From NCBI GenBank assembly GCA_036365455.1, contig JAWQUS010000004.1:9183501-9247500 (forward strand): a DNA stretch of 64,000 bases. Direction: 5' to 3'. The DNA is from Macrosoma leucophasiata (lineage: Eukaryota; Arthropoda; Insecta; Lepidoptera; Hedylidae). Position numbers and translations under genes: made by a program. The notes below the pieces were generated by a model. It was not told where the DNA came from and made no database searches. It saw nothing but the letters and a program-made list of their open reading frames with translations. Positions 10,386-22,148 of the stretch are shown piece by piece; within the stretch, counting starts at the first letter, position 1; each line of letters starts with the position of its first letter.

Positions 10386-11263
10386 ATTTTAAAAAATATT
10401 TTTAAAAAGAGTAACTCAACTCTCCTAACATCTGTTTCAAGTCATCTGATTGCGCAGCGTCTTAATAACATATATTTATAATATTGTGTAGTTACGAAAG
10501 GTAATGATTTTCTAGTCTGTAGTTAGTTGACTAAAGTTGTAATTGCCCCTTTATACCATCTTTTTCACAAAAACACACATTAAAAGGTATTGCCGATCAG
10601 AAAAGATAAAGATGTCGTTTAAATTAAATAAATCCAGCCTTTGAGTTTTACATTTCCAAAGTTGGCCATACTATTTTCGCCAGAAAATATGTGATAGATA
10701 TTCTGAAGTAATTTTACACGATAATAATTCTTTGTTAATTAAGAGTACCTCAAAATTAAATGTAACGAATAAAATGCTGTATCAGATCAGAAAATAAATC
10801 TACGTGTGTCCGTTTAAGCTTTCACCGTTCGGTCCATTTAGGGACACAGTCGGCTAGCGGCTCGATGCAAACACGCTCCAACAATTTGAACGGACAGATA
10901 CTCGTATAGGGAATCGTCCATCAGTCCCGAACGCTCGCCCATTGTTAATCGCAGCTTTTGTATCAAATGCCACTCGGCTCGCTACGCCAACTCTGTTGAA
11001 ATTACAGGGTGTAAATTTTACAGTTTCCATTTTTGTACAATATACTCGTAGGTAGTAGGTATAGCGTGGAAAGATACTGCCATAAGATTATGGCCTACAA
11101 TTATATTTTTTTGTAACTGTCATCTTGGTCAGCGTTTGTATACTGTACATAATTTTACTAGATGCAATCTGAGAATCTTTTACGCTATTTGTCTCAATTT
11201 ATTTTAGACCTAGTGGGTAGTTACGTCTTCAAATTGTCTTCTATTTTGGTAGGCGATAAAAAA
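10386..11263. other. Non-coding stretch
   Basis: Mostly AT-rich. 10806-11010 is more GC-balanced and unique in the window, with no ORF or repeat match; it could be regulatory or exonic but nothing supports a call. Confidence 0.4.
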
Positions 11264-11479
11264 TATGATAAAAAAAAAATACGCTTACACTCACAGCCTT
11301 ACAGTAGGTATAAACCTGTGTCGTGGGTGCCGTTGTATACATACAACACATACACAAACACCCAGACCCGAAACAAATATCTGTAGGCCATACAAATATT
11401 TGTCCCGGTGCGGGGATCGAACCCGCGACCGTTCGAATCAAACGGTCATCTCACACCGTTGGACTAACCGGGTCGTCGG
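11264..11479 (-). mobile_element. tRNA-derived SINE (family S1)
   Basis: Minus-strand tRNA-like head with 'cgggttcgatccccgc' as B box/T arm and acceptor-like ends CCCGG/CCGGG, then a body holding 'caaatatttgtatggcc' and 'caacggcacccacgac'. A matching copy with a clear target duplication lies at 31882-32094. Confidence 0.8.
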
Positions 11480-11576
11480 TAATAATACTAAGTAGTAAAG
11501 ATTAATGTTAAGTCTGCATATTTGTATTTGTAGTGTGTGTTTAGTGTAATAGGTTATGTAATAAGTCAATCACAAA

Positions 11577-11895
11577 TAGTGTTGCCAGGTCCGATTTGTT
11601 TTAAATTGGGACAGCAGGTAAAATAAATCGGGACCTAGGGGTAAAATTGGGACATCCAAAAAAAAACAAGCCAAAGGATTATAATTAATTTATTGATTTA
11701 TCAAAAACCTCGGGCCCCAAAGATGATTGATCTATAGACAGGCTTTTGTCTAATAGTGAAAGTCTTTCGGTTGAGGTAATGATGACGCTTGATTTATCGG
11801 GCACTTAACGTCCCGATCAGGTGTAAATCGGGACGAGTCTCCAGAGCCCTGAAAATTGGGACGTCCCGCTCAAATCGGGACACCTGCCCACACTA
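11577..11895. mobile_element. hAT-like MITE with 8 bp TSD
   Basis: Termini tagtgttgccaggt / acctgcccacacta, flanked by the exact 8 bp duplication ATCACAAA (11569-11576 and 11896-11903). 319 bp, inner region rich in 'cgggac'. TIR style and 8 bp TSD fit the hAT superfamily. No transposase. Confidence 0.8.
11703..11788 (+). mobile_element. RTE-like tail nested in the MITE
   Basis: 86 bp insertion with 'gtctaatagtgaaagtcttt' and an ATGATGA tail, flanked by the 10 bp duplication TTGATTTATC (11693-11702 and 11789-11798). It interrupts the hAT-like MITE, so it is younger. Confidence 0.65.
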
Positions 11896-12308
11896 ATCAC
11901 AAAGGTACGTTTTACACTATTGAAAGTTTGTATGGTTTCTTATAAACTTATAATTAAACTTAACTTATAAATATAAATGCTAACTTTCCTCGAGGGAAGC
12001 AATGGCTGCCACATACGTCATACTCAGAAACGAGTGCTGGTCTGTTCTGGTCTGTCGGTGCTACATTTCATTCTAGTGGGTAGTTGTTGATTTGTATTTA
12101 TACAAATATACTAACAATAATAAATGAAAGACCCAACCTTAAGGTCGCTCTGTTATTGATGTGATCCCGATCAGCATTCTCGGGATAATGAAAAGTGTTC
12201 GTGGGTGTGTTATTAATGGGAGGAGAATCTAATAAATATACACGTATCCAAAACAATAGTTCAATTAAAACCGTGAGGCTGGTTTTTTAACTAGGAATAT
12301 TTTTGGTA

Positions 12309-12558
12309 AATGCATTTAAGCATACATGGAAACACCCACGATTCGTCGGCTACGTTTTGGCCCAGGTGGCGAGCCTGTTGACACGCTCGGGCACATTACA
12401 AAACTCCGAGGTACTGGGATAATTCCAGAAAATGGAAAAATCCCAACAAAACCGGATATAAAGTATTTGTTATCTCTGATATCCCCGACCCGGGAATCGA
12501 ACGCAGGACCCCAGCGTAGTAGTAGTGACCTGTTACCACTAGGCTATGGAGGCAGTTA
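12309..12558 (-). mobile_element. tRNA-derived SINE (family S2)
   Basis: tRNA-like head at the right end (reverse of 'tagcctagtggtaacaggtc' and a B box 'ggttcgattcccggg' type), body with 'gaaaatggaaaaatccca', 3' end to the left and truncated. Same family as 54682-54993, 58873-60136 and 62536-62858. Confidence 0.75.
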
Positions 12559-13192
12559 ATTTTAAGCAACCCTTAAATACTAGTACCTATAAGCTATCTC
12601 TATCGTTTGTACATGTTTTATAGAGACAAAAGACTTTCAAGTTCCACATTAAAGCATCTCTTATATTTAATTCGTTAAAAAAAAAATCAAAAACGTTGTA
12701 TACCATAATATGCTTTGTTAAATATAACAACTTCTTCGTATGCAACGATGGTATGTATTGTTATCGATTAGGAATGCGACAGCGTTCTTAGAAATCCATG
12801 GGCGATTGCTCGTCAAGACTTCTTTCAATATTCATGTCTTGAGCTACAGTGACGTCCATGCGCAAGTAGTATGTTAAAATAGTTCTCCAAAATGACGTCA
12901 TAATGTGTCCCATCAATCGAAATAACGTAGAAGGACATATTTACCACCATTTACACCTTGAATGCTTGTAAATATCACTGAATCGATCATAAAGGTGTTA
13001 CTCTAAGTAATGACTTTTTACTGAATGATGTCGAAGGCACATAAATTGTCTATGCAATGTTTTATATCTTATGTTTATTATTCATAGTTAAGACTGAATT
13101 GAAGATTAGAAAAAAGCTAGAAGAAACTCGTAGGTAGTAAATTAAAAAAAAATGGATTTATCTCAAGATAAGTCGGTATTTTTTATAATTGA
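12559..13192. other. AT-rich non-coding stretch
   Basis: Nothing recognised. Confidence 0.5.
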
Positions 13193-13440
13193 CTAGCTGA
13201 CCCGGCAAACTTCGTGTTGCCTCAGAATGAAATAATGTGTCAAAGGTTTGATATAAGTACACGGACTTTTTATATGGGAAAATGAAATTGTGTTTTTTAC
13301 TATTCCTCTTCCCGTTATTTTCTTCCCTTAAAAACCTTCCCTGGACTTCCAAAAATCATTCAAAAACCATAATTAGCCAAATCGGTCCAGCCGTTCTCGA
13401 GTTTTAGCGAAACTAAAGAACAGCAATTGATTTTTATATA
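13193..13440 (-). mobile_element. Helitron-like element (family H2)
   Basis: Reverse copy of 14103-14365: 3' end CTAG at 13193-13196 preceded by A on the plus strand, with 'gctgacccggcaaacttcg' next to it; 5' side 'caattgatttttatata'. No coding capacity; the ORF at 13158-13352 is a by-product. Confidence 0.7.
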
Positions 13441-13914
13441 TCATTGATACACATATCATAAGATTCCAATGATGATTGATATTGCGAGTAAAATTTGCCT
13501 TTGTTTAAATTATGCTTAAAATATGGTCCCCAAATCATGTAGATAAAATCACACACGCCAATGACACAAATATCCAATTCAGTACTAAACATTTCCATTG
13601 ACAGTATAATTTAGAGCGACGTTAATGCAATTTAGTGGTTCATCATCAATATGCACATAGTAGCGATAGCGATAGTCGAGCACCGCTTCCATCCGTAAAC
13701 GACTTGTCATTGTTAGTACTAAAATATTGTATGACTACATGTTTTCATCATTACCTTTACGTTCAGAGATCATTCTTGAACAGCAGATATAGTACAGGTT
13801 TAATACATGTCATGTATAAACGGTTTTTTTTTCGCTAATAGCTAATAATAATATATTGTCCGTATATAATAAGGAAGTTTGTCCGTCATACATCCAGATA
13901 CAAAATAAATATAT

Positions 13915-14085
13915 ATAATTTGTATGGTCTTACTTTGTTTGTATGGTGCGGTTGGATGGATTTCGATGAAATTTTGTACAAAAGTAGAGTATATTATATG
14001 GCTGTAACACATTGGATAATTTTACCCCGTTCAGAGGTTCCTTAGGGAATCTTTATGTACATGCGGATGTAGTCGCGGACAAAAT
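13915..14085 (+). mobile_element. Possible decayed Helitron-like fragment
   Basis: 'gatggatttcgatgaaattt' and 'gcggatgtagtcgcgga' resemble the inner 3' part of non-autonomous lepidopteran Helitrons; no clear ends. Confidence 0.35.
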
Positions 14086-14102
14086 AAATTTAATGCTTAT
14101 CT

Positions 14103-14365
14103 TCTATATATATAAAAATCAATTGCTGTTCGTTAGTCTCGCTAAAATTCGAGAACGGTTAAACCGATTTGGCTAATTTTGGGTTTGAATTATTTCTGGA
14201 AGCCCATGGAAGGTTTAAAAGGTAAGAACATTGAAGAAATTGAAGGGAAATTGTAAAAACCACAATTTCATTTTCCCATACAAATAGTCCGTATCTATCA
14301 AACCTTTGACACATTATTTCATTCTGAGGCAATCTGAGGAATACGAAGATTGCCGGGTCAGCTAG
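14103..14365 (+). mobile_element. Helitron-like element (family H2)
   Basis: TATATATAAAAATCAATTGC at the 5' side, 'gccgggtcagctag' followed by T at the 3' end. Copies at 13193 (-), 49068 (+) and 55187 (+). The minus ORF at 14159-14383 also appears in the other copies and reflects the repeat. Confidence 0.75.
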
Positions 14366-14632
14366 TAATAAATAATTTTCCAAATGTATTGACTATAAAA
14401 ATCTTGTCGAAATCATACTTTATCATATCGAATTGGAGACGAATCTGGACAAATAAACAAGCAGAAGAAAAGGAAAAGTATTTTTTTACTTACCTTTCTT
14501 TACCTTTGAAACTTATAAATAAAGATTGAAATACTGTTGCTAATATTAGATATACTGATATTGCCGTGGGCCTCTAGACTCCTTCATTGACATTCATGGT
14601 CAAAGGTTATGATTTACAAAAAAAATATCTAC

Positions 14633-14644
14633 AAGTTTTAGATA
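14633..14644 (+). repeat. 12 bp direct repeat, left flank of the array
   Basis: AAGTTTTAGATA, repeated exactly at 19518-19529 on the other side of the palindromic array; looks like a target-site duplication. Confidence 0.65.
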
Positions 14645-16990
14645 ATTGTTTTTTTTATATTATTTCGCATTAACACATGCTTGTGAAATATATTTTTATT
14701 TTTAAAGAAATGAAAGAAAAATTTGACTTCAGGCGAGGCTCGAACTCGCGACCTACTGGGAATCTAGTCCAGCCGCTCTTCCAATTGAGCTACTGAAGCC
14801 CTGCCCGATTTGTCGAATTTTTCCTTCACATCTATTGCATTGGTTTATGGTACCAGTAGCGCCATCTATTACCAACTATGCTAGTTAGGCAACCGATATA
14901 ATAGACTTTTCAGTTTATTGAATATCGTAAAGAAGTCGCTTTTACCCTTAATAATTGTTTTTTTTTATATATTATTTCGCATTAACACATGCTTGTGAAA
15001 TATATTTTTATTTTTAAAGAAATGAAAGAAAAATTTGACTTCAGGCGAGGCTCGAACTCGCGACCTACTGGGAATCTAGTCCAGCCGCTCTTCCAATTGA
15101 GCTACTGAAGCCCTGCCCGATTTGTCGAATTTTTCCTTCACATCTATTGCATTGGTTTATGGTACCAGTAGCGCCATCTATTACCAACTATGCTAGTTAG
15201 GCAACCGATATAATAGACTTTTCAGTTTATTGAATATCGTAAAGAAGTCGCTTTTACCCTTAATAATTGTTTTTTTTTATATTATTTCGCATTAACACAT
15301 GCTTGTGAAATATATTTTTATTTTTAAAGAAATGAAAGAAAAATTTGACTTCAGGCGAGGCTCGAACTCGCGACCTACTGGGAATCTAGTCCAGCCGCTC
15401 TTCCAATTGAGCTACTGAAGCCCTGCCCGATTTGTCGAATTTTTCCTTCACATCTATTGCATTGGTTTATGGTACCAGTAGCGCCATCTATTACCAACTA
15501 TGCTAGTTAGGCAACCGATATAATAGACTTTTCAGTTTATTGAATATCGTAAAGAAGTCGCTTTTACCCTTAATAATTGTTTTTTTTTTATATTATTTCG
15601 CATTAACACATGCTTGTGAAATATATTTTTATTTTTAAAGAAATGAAAGAAAAATTTGACTTCAGGCGAGGCTCGAACTCGCGACCTACTGGGAATCTAG
15701 TCCAGCCGCTCTTCCAATTGAGCTACTGAAGCCCTGCCCGATTTGTCGAATTTTTCCTTCACATCTATTGCATTGGTTTATGGTACCAGTAGCGCCATCT
15801 ATTACCAACTATGCTAGTTAGGCAACCGATATAATAGACTTTTCAGTTTATTGAATATCGTAAAGAAGTCGCTTTTACCCTTAATAATTGTTTTTTTTAT
15901 ATTATTTCGCATTAACACATGCTTGTGAAATATATTTTTATTTTTAAAGAAATGAAAGAAAAATTTGACTTCAGGCGAGGCTCGAACTCGCGACCTACTG
16001 GGAATCTAGTCCAGCCGCTCTTCCAATTGAGCTACTGAAGCCCTGCCCGATTTGTCGAATTTTTCCTTCACATCTATTGCATTGGTTTATGGTACCAGTA
16101 GCGCCATCTATTACCAACTATGCTAGTTAGGCAACCGATATAATAGACTTTTCAGTTTATTGAATATCGTAAAGAAGTCGCTTTTACCCTTAATAATTGT
16201 TTTTTTTATATTATTTCGCATTAACACATGCTTGTGAAATATATTTTTATTTTTAAAGAAATGAAAGAAAAATTTGACTTCAGGCGAGGCTCGAACTCGC
16301 GACCTACTGGGAATCTAGTCCAGCCGCTCTTCCAATTGAGCTACTGAAGCCCTGCCCGATTTGTCGAATTTTTCCTTCACATCTATTGCATTGGTTTATG
16401 GTACCAGTAGCGCCATCTATTACCAACTATGCTAGTTAGGCAACCGATATAATAGACTTTTCAGTTTATTGAATATCGTAAAGAAGTCGCTTTTACCCTT
16501 AATAATTGTTTTTTTTTTATATTATTTCGCATTAACACATGCTTGTGAAATATATTTTTATTTTTAAAGAAATGAAAGAAAAATTTGACTTCAGGCGAGG
16601 CTCGAACTCGCGACCTACTGGGAATCTAGTCCAGCCGCTCTTCCAATTGAGCTACTGAAGCCCTGCCCGATTTGTCGAATTTTTCCTTCACATCTATTGC
16701 ATTGGTTTATGGTACCAGTAGCGCCATCTATTACCAACTATGCTAGTTAGGCAACCGATATAATAGACTTTTCAGTTTATTGAATATCGTAAAGAAGTCG
16801 CTTTTACCCTTAATAATTGTTTTTTTTTATATTATTTCGCATTAACACATGCTTGTGAAATATATTTTTATTTTTAAAGAAATGAAAGAAAAATTTGACT
16901 TCAGGCGAGGCTCGAACTCGCGACCTACTGGGAATCTAGTCCAGCCGCTCTTCCAATTGAGCTACTGAAGCCCTGCCCGATTTGTCGAAT
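14645..16990 (-). repeat. Left arm: 8 tandem units, each with a tRNA-like module
   Basis: Eight head-to-tail units of 309-312 bp, modules on the minus strand at 14726-14799, 15038-15111, 15348-15421, 15659-15732, 15968-16041, 16277-16350, 16588-16661 and 16898-16971. Modules look identical; units differ mainly in T-run length. Each module (74 nt) has acceptor GCTTCAG/CTGAAGT with a terminal G-T pair, D stem GCTC/GAGC, anticodon stem GCTGG/CCAGT with loop ACTAGATTC (9 nt, normally 7), variable AGGTC, T stem GCGAG/CTCGC, loop TTCGAGC. A box TAGCTCAATTGG fits consensus; the B box is one base off. A T5 run lies a few nt past the 3' end, a possible pol III terminator. The eighth unit is cut just after its module. 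Confidence 0.9.
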
Positions 16991-18910
16991 TCATTTCTTC
17001 ATTTCTTTAAAAATAAAAATATATTTCACAAGCATGTGTTAATGCGAAATAATATAAAAAAAACAATTATTAAGGGTAAAAGCGACTTCTTTACGATATT
17101 CAATAAACTGAAAAGTCTATTATATCGGTTGCCTAACTAGCATAGTTGGTAATAGATGGCGCTACTGGTACCATAAACCAATGCAATAGATGTGAAGGAA
17201 AAATTCGACAAATCGGGCAGGGCTTCAGTAGCTCAATTGGAAGAGCGGCTGGACTAGATTCCCAGTAGGTCGCGAGTTCGAGCCTCGCCTGAAGTCAAAT
17301 TTTTCTTTCATTTCTTTAAAAATAAAAATATATTTCACAAGCATGTGTTAATGCGAAATAATATAAAAAAAACAATTATTAAGGGTAAAAGCGACTTCTT
17401 TACGATATTCAATAAACTGAAAAGTCTATTATATCGGTTGCCTAACTAGCATAGTTGGTAATAGATGGCGCTACTGGTACCATAAACCAATGCAATAGAT
17501 GTGAAGGAAAAATTCGACAAATCGGGCAGGGCTTCAGTAGCTCAATTGGAAGAGCGGCTGGACTAGATTCCCAGTAGGTCGCGAGTTCGAGCCTCGCCTG
17601 AAGTCAAATTTTTCTTTCATTTCTTTAAAAATAAAAATATATTTCACAAGCATGTGTTAATGCGAAATAATATAAAAAAAAACAATTATTAAGGGTAAAA
17701 GCGACTTCTTTACGATATTCAATAAACTGAAAAGTCTATTATATCGGTTGCCTAACTAGCATAGTTGGTAATAGATGGCGCTACTGGTACCATAAACCAA
17801 TGCAATAGATGTGAAGGAAAAATTCGACAAATCGGGCAGGGCTTCAGTAGCTCAATTGGAAGAGCGGCTGGACTAGATTCCCAGTAGGTCGCGAGTTCGA
17901 GCCTCGCCTGAAGTCAAATTTTTCTTTCATTTCTTTAAAAATAAAAATATATTTCACAAGCATGTGTTAATGCGAAATAATATAAAAAAAACAATTATTA
18001 AGGGTAAAAGCGACTTCTTTACGATATTCAATAAACTGAAAAGTCTATTATATCGGTTGCCTAACTAGCATAGTTGGTAATAGATGGCGCTACTGGTACC
18101 ATAAACCAATGCAATAGATGTGAAGGAAAAATTCGACAAATCGGGCAGGGCTTCAGTAGCTCAATTGGAAGAGCGGCTGGACTAGATTCCCAGTAGGTCG
18201 CGAGTTCGAGCCTCGCCTGAAGTCAAATTTTTCTTTCATTTCTTTAAAAATAAAAATATATTTCACAAGCATGTGTTAATGCGAAATAATATAAAAAAAA
18301 AAACAATTATTAAGGGTAAAAGCGACTTCTTTACGATATTCAATAAACTGAAAAGTCTATTATATCGGTTGCCTAACTAGCATAGTTGGTAATAGATGGC
18401 GCTACTGGTACCATAAACCAATGCAATAGATGTGAAGGAAAAATTCGACAAATCGGGCAGGGCTTCAGTAGCTCAATTGGAAGAGCGGCTGGACTAGATT
18501 CCCAGTAGGTCGCGAGTTCGAGCCTCGCCTGAAGTCAAATTTTTCTTTCATTTCTTTAAAAATAAAAATATATTTCACAAGCATGTGTTAATGCGAAATA
18601 ATATAAAAAAAACAATTATTAAGGGTAAAAGCGACTTCTTTACGATATTCAATAAACTGAAAAGTCTATTATATCGGTTGCCTAACTAGCATAGTTGGTA
18701 ATAGATGGCGCTACTGGTACCATAAACCAATGCAATAGATGTGAAGGAAAAATTCGACAAATCGGGCAGGGCTTCAGTAGCTCAATTGGAAGAGCGGCTG
18801 GACTAGATTCCCAGTAGGTCGCGAGTTCGAGCCTCGCCTGAAGTCAAATTTTTCTTTCATTTCTTTAAAAATAAAAATATATTTCACAAGCATGTGTTAA
18901 TGCGAAATAA

Positions 18911-18942
<32 letters not shown>

Positions 18943-19517
18943 CAATTATTAAGGGTAAAAGCGACTTCTTTACGATATTCAATAAACTGAAAAGTCTATT
19001 ATATCGGTTGCCTAACTAGCATAGTTGGTAATAGATGGCGCTACTGGTACCATAAACCAATGCAATAGATGTGAAGGAAAAATTCGACAAATCGGGCAGG
19101 GCTTCAGTAGCTCAATTGGAAGAGCGGCTGGACTAGATTCCCAGTAGGTCGCGAGTTCGAGCCTCGCCTGAAGTCAAATTTTTCTTTCATTTCTTTAAAA
19201 ATAAAAATATATTTCACAAGCATGTGTTAATGCGAAATAATATAAAAAAAACAATTATTAAGGGTAAAAGCGACTTCTTTACGATATTCAATAAACTGAA
19301 AAGTCTATTATATCGGTTGCCTAACTAGCATAGTTGGTAATAGATGGCGCTACTGGTACCATAAACCAATGCAATAGATGTGAAGGAAAAATTCGACAAA
19401 TCGGGCAGGGCTTCAGTAGCTCAATTGGAAGAGCGGCTGGACTAGATTCCCAGTAGGTCGCGAGTTCGAGCCTCGCCTGAAGTCAAATTTTTCTTTCATT
19501 TCTTTAAAAATAAAAAT
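16991..19517 (+). repeat. Right arm: 8 tandem units in inverted orientation
   Basis: Eight further units, reversed relative to the left arm, modules on the plus strand at 17222-17295, 17531-17604, 17841-17914, 18150-18223, 18462-18535, 18771-18844, 19101-19174 and 19410-19483. Spacing is 309-312 bp except 330 bp before the seventh, caused by a 29 nt A-run at 18914-18942. The junction near 16987 is asymmetric: the left arm stops after a module while the right arm begins at the other end of a unit, leaving a loop of about 230 bp of unit sequence. The last unit stops at 'taaaaataaaaat' before the flanking direct repeat. Confidence 0.9.
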
Positions 19518-19529
19518 AAGTTTTAGATA
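19518..19529 (+). repeat. 12 bp direct repeat, right flank of the array
   Basis: AAGTTTTAGATA, exact match to 14633-14644. Confidence 0.65.
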
Positions 19530-19889
19530 GTATTATTACTTATATGCCTACCTAAAGCATTCTTTTATTATTGATGAGATACGATTCTACACATATAAGA
19601 AAGATTCGAACGGATATATTGTTTTATCATGTTTTGACATTGAAAATTACCTCGTGGTATCAGTCTGCTGGCTTTTTTCCTAAATCTTGGCGTCACTTGT
19701 ATGCGGTTTACCGCATACCTACCTAAAACAGCTAAATAGCTGTGTTAATTCTGTTTTCTCTAGCTAATCTCATTAAAATATGAATAAATCAGAAAAAAAC
19801 TGAACTTCCATAAAATTAAGAATATGAACGAAATAATTTATGATGTAGATACACGATAGTCTACGTGACCTGGATCTGAACTTAATATG

Positions 19890-21058
19890 AAAATTCTATA
19901 AATAACTCGTTCAGGAAGTTCACCTTGTACCAGACAATGAATGACAGCGTGCTTAAAATCAATCTATAAAGGCCTTTCGGTTTATACTTCTATATTCTTC
20001 AGAAGTAACGGATTAGACGTGCCGTGATCGATCACACCAAATAATTCGTAACCACGACCCAATGTCGACCGCGGTCACGAAAGCACACATCTAATTTCGG
20101 CACGAACGCATTTGTGATTGAGGCATTATCAAATGTTGCGAGAACTTTAAAACGGAATAGTTGCAGGATTGTTTTGAACTACCGCATTCTTGAGATTAGT
20201 TTTCGATTGATCCCTTTAGATTAGGAGAATGTTGATAGTGTGATTAATGACAAGATTGAAAAACAATACGAAATTATACAATCCCATTTTGATATTGCAA
20301 AGGAAAATGTCATATGTTTCTTATTTTAAGTAGATATTGAATAATCATTTTTTTTACTATACATCGAATCAAATAAAATATGATCAATATGACACTCGTG
20401 CCGTGATCAATCACACCAAATAATTCGTAACCACGACCCAATGTCGACCGCGGTCACGAAAGCACACATCTAATTTCGGCACGAACGCATATGTGATTGA
20501 GGCATTATCAAATGTTGCGAGAACTTTAAAAAGGAATAGTTGCAGGTTTGTTTTGAACTGCCGCATTCTTGAGATTAGTTTTCGATTGATCCCTGTCGGA
20601 GAATGTTGGTAGTGTAATACGAAATTGAACAAATGCAATATAAAAGGGTAATTAAGTTCAGTACAAAATCATTTTCATATTGCAAAGAAAAGTGTCAAAT
20701 CTTTGATGCTTTTTACTATCTTATTTTTTTCACTATATGAACGACGAAATAATATAAATACTGAATTAGATAACTCGTTAAAAAAGTTCGCCCTGTACCA
20801 GACATCAATTACAGCGTGTTTTATACTACGACCCAATGTCGATTGCGGTCACGAAAGCATACATCTAATTTCGGCATGAACGCATTTGTGATTCAGGCAT
20901 TATCAAATGTTATAAGAACTGTAATAAGGAATAGTAGCATAATTTTTTAAACTTACGTATCATTGGCGTTTATTTGCGATTGATCCAAATGGATTAAAAG
21001 ATCTTTTCAAATGTAAGTAAATGTTAGTAGATTAGAGAACAATATTGAAAATTTTGAA
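19890..21058. repeat. Three diverged tandem copies of a non-coding block
   Basis: A block around 'cacgacccaatgtcgaccg' and 'cacatctaatttcggcacga' occurs near 20052, 20431 and 20826; copies 1 and 2 are close, copy 3 is more diverged. An upstream piece ('ataactcgttcaggaagttc') is also repeated at 20769. No TIR, poly-A or TSD seen. The 75 aa minus ORF at 20411-20638 is not kept in the other copies. Confidence 0.7.
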
Positions 21059-21087
21059 ACTGGACAATAGATTGTAAGTGTTGTACA

Positions 21088-21319
21088 TAATAATATGTTT
21101 GCCGCTAAATTATAGTGTTCAGCACTATCGTGTTCCGCTCAGGTGGTTATGTACGGCCCTGTAATTGCCGGCACAAAAACATAATACCTAAGGCCTCAGG
21201 AGTGGTAACGCATCTGCATTTTGATCTTGGTCTTTGTGTGGGTGTCTCTAAACTGCAGTCATCACTTAACATTAATGTGAACTGCACGCTTGTTTGCCAC
21301 TTCCATTACATAAAAAAAA
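21088..21319 (+). mobile_element. CR1/Zenon-like LINE 3' end (copy c, 5'-truncated)
   Basis: Starts inside the family at 'gccgctaaat' and runs to 'cttccattacataaaaaa'. Confidence 0.75.
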
Positions 21320-21342
21320 TATATTAATTTAAAAAGAATAGA

Positions 21343-21420
21343 GATATGGGTGAATATGCTATAATAGTCACACTTGGCAAGGGGGTTAGCGATCGCAGTA
21401 GTGGTAGTTTTGTCATGGGA
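21343..21420 (+). repeat. Family X repeat (copy 3, partial)
   Basis: 'gccacttggcaaggggg'-type variant of the X block with 'gcgatcgcagtagtggtag'; follows the LINE tail closely. Confidence 0.5.
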
Positions 21421-22028
21421 ACGGTAAAGAATATTTAAAAAAAAGTATACAACGTGTAACAGGATTGAATGTACAACCCGAAACTAGTTTGTTCAGAATC
21501 GATAACCGAATCGATATCAGGCATTTTTGATATAGGTAACATTTTGTCCTAAAAGTAATTACAATTAAAGAAATTATAGTCACCCATTTGGTGAACAGTC
21601 AATAAAACGAAAATGAGACTAACATCTATCCAAAATAAAATGCTAGTCTCAACAAGTTTATTAGGACTCGTTGAGACGTCCATTTTAATATTAATAATAA
21701 TTTAAGACATAAAATAGTGCAAATGAATAATACTAGCGAGTGTTAAATAGGGGTACGCAATTTACGCTACATCACCTTGGCGACAGCATAGGCGTGTGAG
21801 TTGCTTTGTTTTTTATGTGCGGTCGTAAGTAGAGGTAGGGTAAGTATGCATAGGGTGTGCATACTGTTCGTAGAAATTGAGGACGATTTGTTTCTTAAAT
21901 AAAAAAAAATAAATACTTCTGTATGTAAATAATGTAATTTCAGTTCATGTATTAGGATTATAACTCGATTTTCTAATCGAGGTGTTTAAGAGTGTGCATT
22001 ATTCCCGTTACATGTTGTTTAAGTATAT
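21421..22028. other. Non-coding stretch
   Basis: AT-rich; nothing recognised. Confidence 0.5.
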
Positions 22029-22148
22029 GTATCTTCACGCCAGGTCCAATGTATATATGTAGATAAGGCTAGGGAGGTGTGTCAGTACCGGAATATCTGG
22101 CGCTCCACACTCTCTGCTTACCCCGTTAGGAACCTGGCGTGAAGATAC
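22029..22148 (+). mobile_element. RTE-like LINE 3' fragment with inverted tail
   Basis: 22067-22148 matches the LINE 3' end ('ccccgttaggaacctggcg'). 22029-22047, 'gtatcttcacgccaggtcc', is an inverted copy of the terminal 19 bp, so the fragment can fold on itself. Confidence 0.7.

Noticed and set aside
14726..19483. Cluster of 16 functional tRNA genes
   Set aside because: The 9 nt anticodon loop and the mobile, palindromic setting argue against decoding tRNAs; called tRNA-like instead.
14645..19517. CRISPR-like array
   Set aside because: Repeats are 310 bp, inverted halves, with no unique spacers, in an insect genome.
14645..19517. Pure sequencing or assembly hairpin artefact
   Set aside because: The two arms meet at different unit positions and A-run lengths differ between arms, unlike a simple template switch; still needs read support.
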